NCBI GenBank assembly: GCA_903840265.1
Contig: CAIMFH010000041.1
Coordinates: forward strand, 1 to 35,223
Reading direction: 5' to 3'
From: an uncultured Schlesneria sp.
Lineage (GTDB): Bacteria > Planctomycetota > Planctomycetia > Planctomycetales > Planctomycetaceae
DNA length: 35,223 nucleotides
Shown here: positions 33,411 through 35,223 of the stretch, one piece after another
Position numbering within the stretch: the stretch's first letter is position 1
Layout: each line of letters opens with the position of its first letter
The notes under the pieces: model-generated
The model's database searches: none
What the model was told of the DNA's origin: nothing
Seen by the model: the letters and a program-made list of their open reading frames with translations, nothing else
Made by a program: the position numbers and the translations under genes

Positions 33411-34352
33411 TCACGCCTCGACGCGCAACCCCGCCTTAACGAACGCAGGCTGCAGATTCTTGTAGCAGCGTTTTGCGGCAACAATCGGGTCGTAACCCGG
33501 TTTGTTTGACACTTGGCCGCTCACTTCGACAACGAGGGCTCCACGGTATCCGCCATCGCGCAGTTGTTTCAGGTATTCCGTGTAGTCGATGTCGCCTGCA
33601 TCTCCTGGCAGGACGAATTCGGTCTTGCCGTCCGCTGTCAGGTTATCTTTGACATGCACGAATGCCGTCTCGGGCAACATCGTCGCCAGTGACTCTTTCA
33701 ATGTCAGGTGCTGTCGCTGGAAATGGCTGTAGTCATAAACCAAGCGGATCCAGGGACTGCCAACCTGTTGCACCAGCCATTTGGCATCTTGCGGGGTATG
33801 CAACGCACCGAGGACGTGAGCCTTGATGGCGACCACGGTCTGCTGCGACGCGGCCACCTTTTCCCACTCGCGCAGCTTCACGACCATTTGCTCGCGGACA
33901 GTCTCCCATTGATCTGGCTTCCCGCCAAGCACCGTTTCGACGATCGGCGTGGCGTCGGGCGAAAGGTCGTGCCCCAGCTGGCAGACATTTTTAAGGCGTT
34001 CGAGATTGGTTCGATGTTGCTCGTCAGGAACGAGCAGCGTCAGATTCTCCATCAAGCAGGGAAGATCCAGTGCCAGCCCTTCGAGTTCGGTTCGCAGGGC
34101 GGCTCGCTCTGGCTTGTGCAACAACTCGGGGGCGCAAGGCCAATCCTTCAGGCACGCCAGTTCAACGCTGCTGTAGCCGATGTCGGCACACACTCTTAAG
34201 GCTTGAACGACCTTCAGCGACTTCATGCCATACAGGCTGAAGCCAAATCCAATTTTCGCGGGCAGCGACGGAGCCGCGGATGCCGCCGCCGACAATGCCA
34301 TGGCGCCGGCCGCTTGCAGAAAGCCGCGTCTGGTGAATTGATCCGGCAGCAT
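33411..34352 (-). CDS. Tat-exported sugar phosphate isomerase/epimerase-like TIM barrel
   Basis: AAGGAG with a 6-nt spacer fixes the start at 34352, giving 313 residues; the frame is open to 34427. The Tat signal is TRRGFLQAAGAMALSAAAS. The rest is a xylose-isomerase-like (AP endonuclease 2 type) barrel: CADIGYSSVELA, LPCLMENLTLLVP, IKAHVLG, LVYDYSHFQRQHL, FVHVKDN and GALVVEVSG. The Glu, Asp and His residues in these strands are placed as metal ligands. Exported forms of this fold are common in planctomycetes and mostly uncharacterised; a periplasmic sugar isomerase or epimerase is the best guess. It converges on the lipoprotein gene with 21 bp between stops. Confidence 0.9.
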   Translation of the reverse strand: MLPDQFTRRGFLQAAGAMALSAAASAAPSLPAKIGFGFSLYGMKSLKVVQALRVCADIGYSSVELACLKDWPCAPELLHKPERAALRTELEGLALDLPCLMENLTLLVPDEQHRTNLERLKNVCQLGHDLSPDATPIVETVLGGKPDQWETVREQMVVKLREWEKVAASQQTVVAIKAHVLGALHTPQDAKWLVQQVGSPWIRLVYDYSHFQRQHLTLKESLATMLPETAFVHVKDNLTADGKTEFVLPGDAGDIDYTEYLKQLRDGGYRGALVVEVSGQVSNKPGYDPIVAAKRCYKNLQPAFVKAGLRVEA

Positions 34353-34635
34353 CAGTGACTCCTTCGTAACTCTCATCTTGAACCGTTCATCGCCCGACAT
34401 CTCGCCTTGGTTTACCCGCGTGTGCATCGCCCCGTGCGAGTTCGAGTTGCACTAAGTAGACCCCACCGTCCGCAACATCGCCAGTTACCAGCGCGAATGA
34501 AGTCGGGTGCAGTCGTTCATTGGTGGCCCAGAAAAAGGTCCTCACAGCACGTTTCAGATCTACCATTGCAGTCGCAACTCAACTGTCAGTAAACACGCAC
34601 TTTTTTGAGGAAAACGGCCAAAAACAGGGCTGTTT

Positions 34636-34686
34636 TGTCCCCCAATGTCAAAAGTTGTCCTGGGGTGTCAAAATTTGTCAGTGACA
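34636..34686 (+). repeat. Five TGTC motifs at exact 10-bp spacing plus one inverted copy
   Basis: TGTC occurs at 34636, 34646, 34656, 34666 and 34676, reading TGTCC, TGTCA, TGTCC, TGTCA, TGTCA. An inverted copy, TGACA, follows at 34682-34686, and an isolated TGTCA lies at 34584. The last two full units are similar (TGTCAAAAGTTGTCC and TGTCAAAATTTGTCA). The exact helical phasing puts all sites on one face of the DNA. Confidence 0.7.
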
Positions 34687-34890
34687 ACTTCGAAAATAGA
34701 TCCCAAGTTTTCCAAACACCGTCTTGTTCAGCGCACCACAAACCGGACAATCAGGGTGACGACAATAGTCGCAGGTGTACCGTAACCAACGGACACGCCT
34801 CTGGGCCGCTCTCTTAGCGGAAGATCAGAGGTCCCTGTTCCTCAATTGATGACGACAACGAACACGCGGCCCCCACCTCATTCCCTGAGC

Positions 34891-34908
34891 GGGGGGCGTA
34901 AGCCCCCT
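34891..34908. other. Perfect GC hairpin with a GTAA tetraloop
   Basis: GGGGGC (34892-34897) and GCCCCC (34902-34907) enclose GTAA, a GNRA-type loop if transcribed; 34891 and 34908 add a G-U pair. No T-run follows. It stands in non-coding DNA far from any gene and may be a dispersed repeat. Confidence 0.55.
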
Positions 34909-35120
34909 GGCCCAACAACACACAACCCTACTCTCAATGCATGTTCACATGACAACTTAGCCAATGCACCCTCGCACAGCTCAACAGCCGCGTCGGCCCA
35001 CCCAGTCCGGAACTAACTGCGCACAGATTAAGGAGAACGTGACCACATGACGCCCCACTATCACACCACCAATCAACGCCCAATCGCCAGCTTGGCCTCG
35101 AGCGCGAATGCCAGCGATCT

Positions 35121-35210
35121 CTGTCACTTTTCTGTCCGCAACACCGCGTTTCCCCGTGAAAAAACTGTCACCCCCCCGAAAACCCTGCCATGGACTGACA
35201 AATTCTGCCA
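35121..35210. repeat. Second, looser array of CTGTC/CTGNCA motifs
   Basis: CTGTCA at 35121, CTGTCC at 35132, CTGTCA at 35165, CTGCCA at 35185, CTGACA at 35195 and CTGCCA at 35205. The last four sit on one 10-bp register with one position (35175) empty. It resembles the array at 34636 and lies at the very end of the window, so its full extent is not visible. Confidence 0.5.
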
Positions 35211-35223
35211 AATCGTAAGGAAA

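Larger units (their letters stand above)
34353..35223. other. Gene-poor tail with phased motif arrays
   Basis: No ORF in these 871 bp has a credible start, ribosome-binding site or family motif; the two open frames (34605-34817 plus and 34981-35211 minus) start at TTG and look like chance. The region is more A/T- and C-run-rich than its neighbours. It contains two arrays of TGTC/CTGNCA motifs at 10-bp spacing and a GTAA-loop hairpin, listed separately. The 5' part (34353-34580) presumably holds the promoter of the TIM-barrel gene. Confidence 0.6.

Noticed and set aside
34605-34817. 70-codon open frame on the plus strand in the tail
   Set aside because: TTG start, no Shine-Dalgarno, low-complexity translation and overlap with the TGTC array; most likely chance.
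34981-35211. 76-codon open frame on the minus strand in the tail
   Set aside because: It starts at TTG without a ribosome-binding site, has no family motif, and lies across the 10-bp phased motif array, which does not fit codon periodicity.

Overview
The window looks like a chromosomal segment from a planctomycete. The evidence is two DUF1501 Tat-exported proteins, a Tat-exported sugar-isomerase-like TIM barrel, an Asp-box (BNR) secreted protein, many genes separated into short runs on both strands, a moderately high G+C content, and a reduced murein (dcw) cluster with a meso-diaminopimelate-type MurE. The genus cannot be fixed from this sequence. I see no transposase, integrase, phage gene or CRISPR array. 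All product names come from motifs read by eye, without database searches.

Layout. 1-456: a tRNA-Pro(GGG) with a very strong terminator and two hairpins. 457-3261: WrbA-type quinone reductase (minus), then an overlapping pair of zinc-ribbon membrane proteins, the second an M50/site-2 protease. 3290-7041: an ABC-F ATPase (minus) with a possible leader ORF, divergent from a cupin / DoxX / NAD(P)-binding protein run, in which doxX is broken by one base in a G-run. 7152-8913: membrane-anchored HEAT-repeat protein and a DUF72 protein. 8929-17899: a TetR repressor divergent from a tripartite-efflux operon (one membrane fusion protein, two full-length HAE1 RND permeases, no outer-membrane channel). 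The permease genes are separated by a long palindromic element, and the second permease has about 56 extra residues between TM6 and TM7. 17981-22231: an aldo/keto reductase, a UxaE-type uronate epimerase and an ArnT-like glycosyltransferase, all minus. 22488-26378: two DUF1501 proteins facing each other with a BNR protein between. 26534-32125: murE-murF-mraY-ftsW on the minus strand, with a terminator-like hairpin between murF and mraY. 32448-34352: a HExxH lipoprotein and, converging on it, a Tat-exported TIM-barrel protein. 34353-35223: a gene-poor tail with two 10-bp phased motif arrays and a perfect GTAA-loop hairpin.

How the genes fit together. The murein cluster makes UDP-MurNAc-pentapeptide (MurE, MurF), attaches it to the lipid carrier (MraY) and polymerises glycan (FtsW). 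The TetR/RND block is a self-regulated drug or metabolite exporter; ABC-F may add ribosome protection. The AKR and UxaE genes suggest sugar or uronate catabolism. The most unusual structures for follow-up are the phased TGTC arrays in the tail, the palindromic element inside the RND operon, the two-helix insertion in the second RND permease, the ABC-F leader ORF, and the attenuator-like hairpin before mraY.
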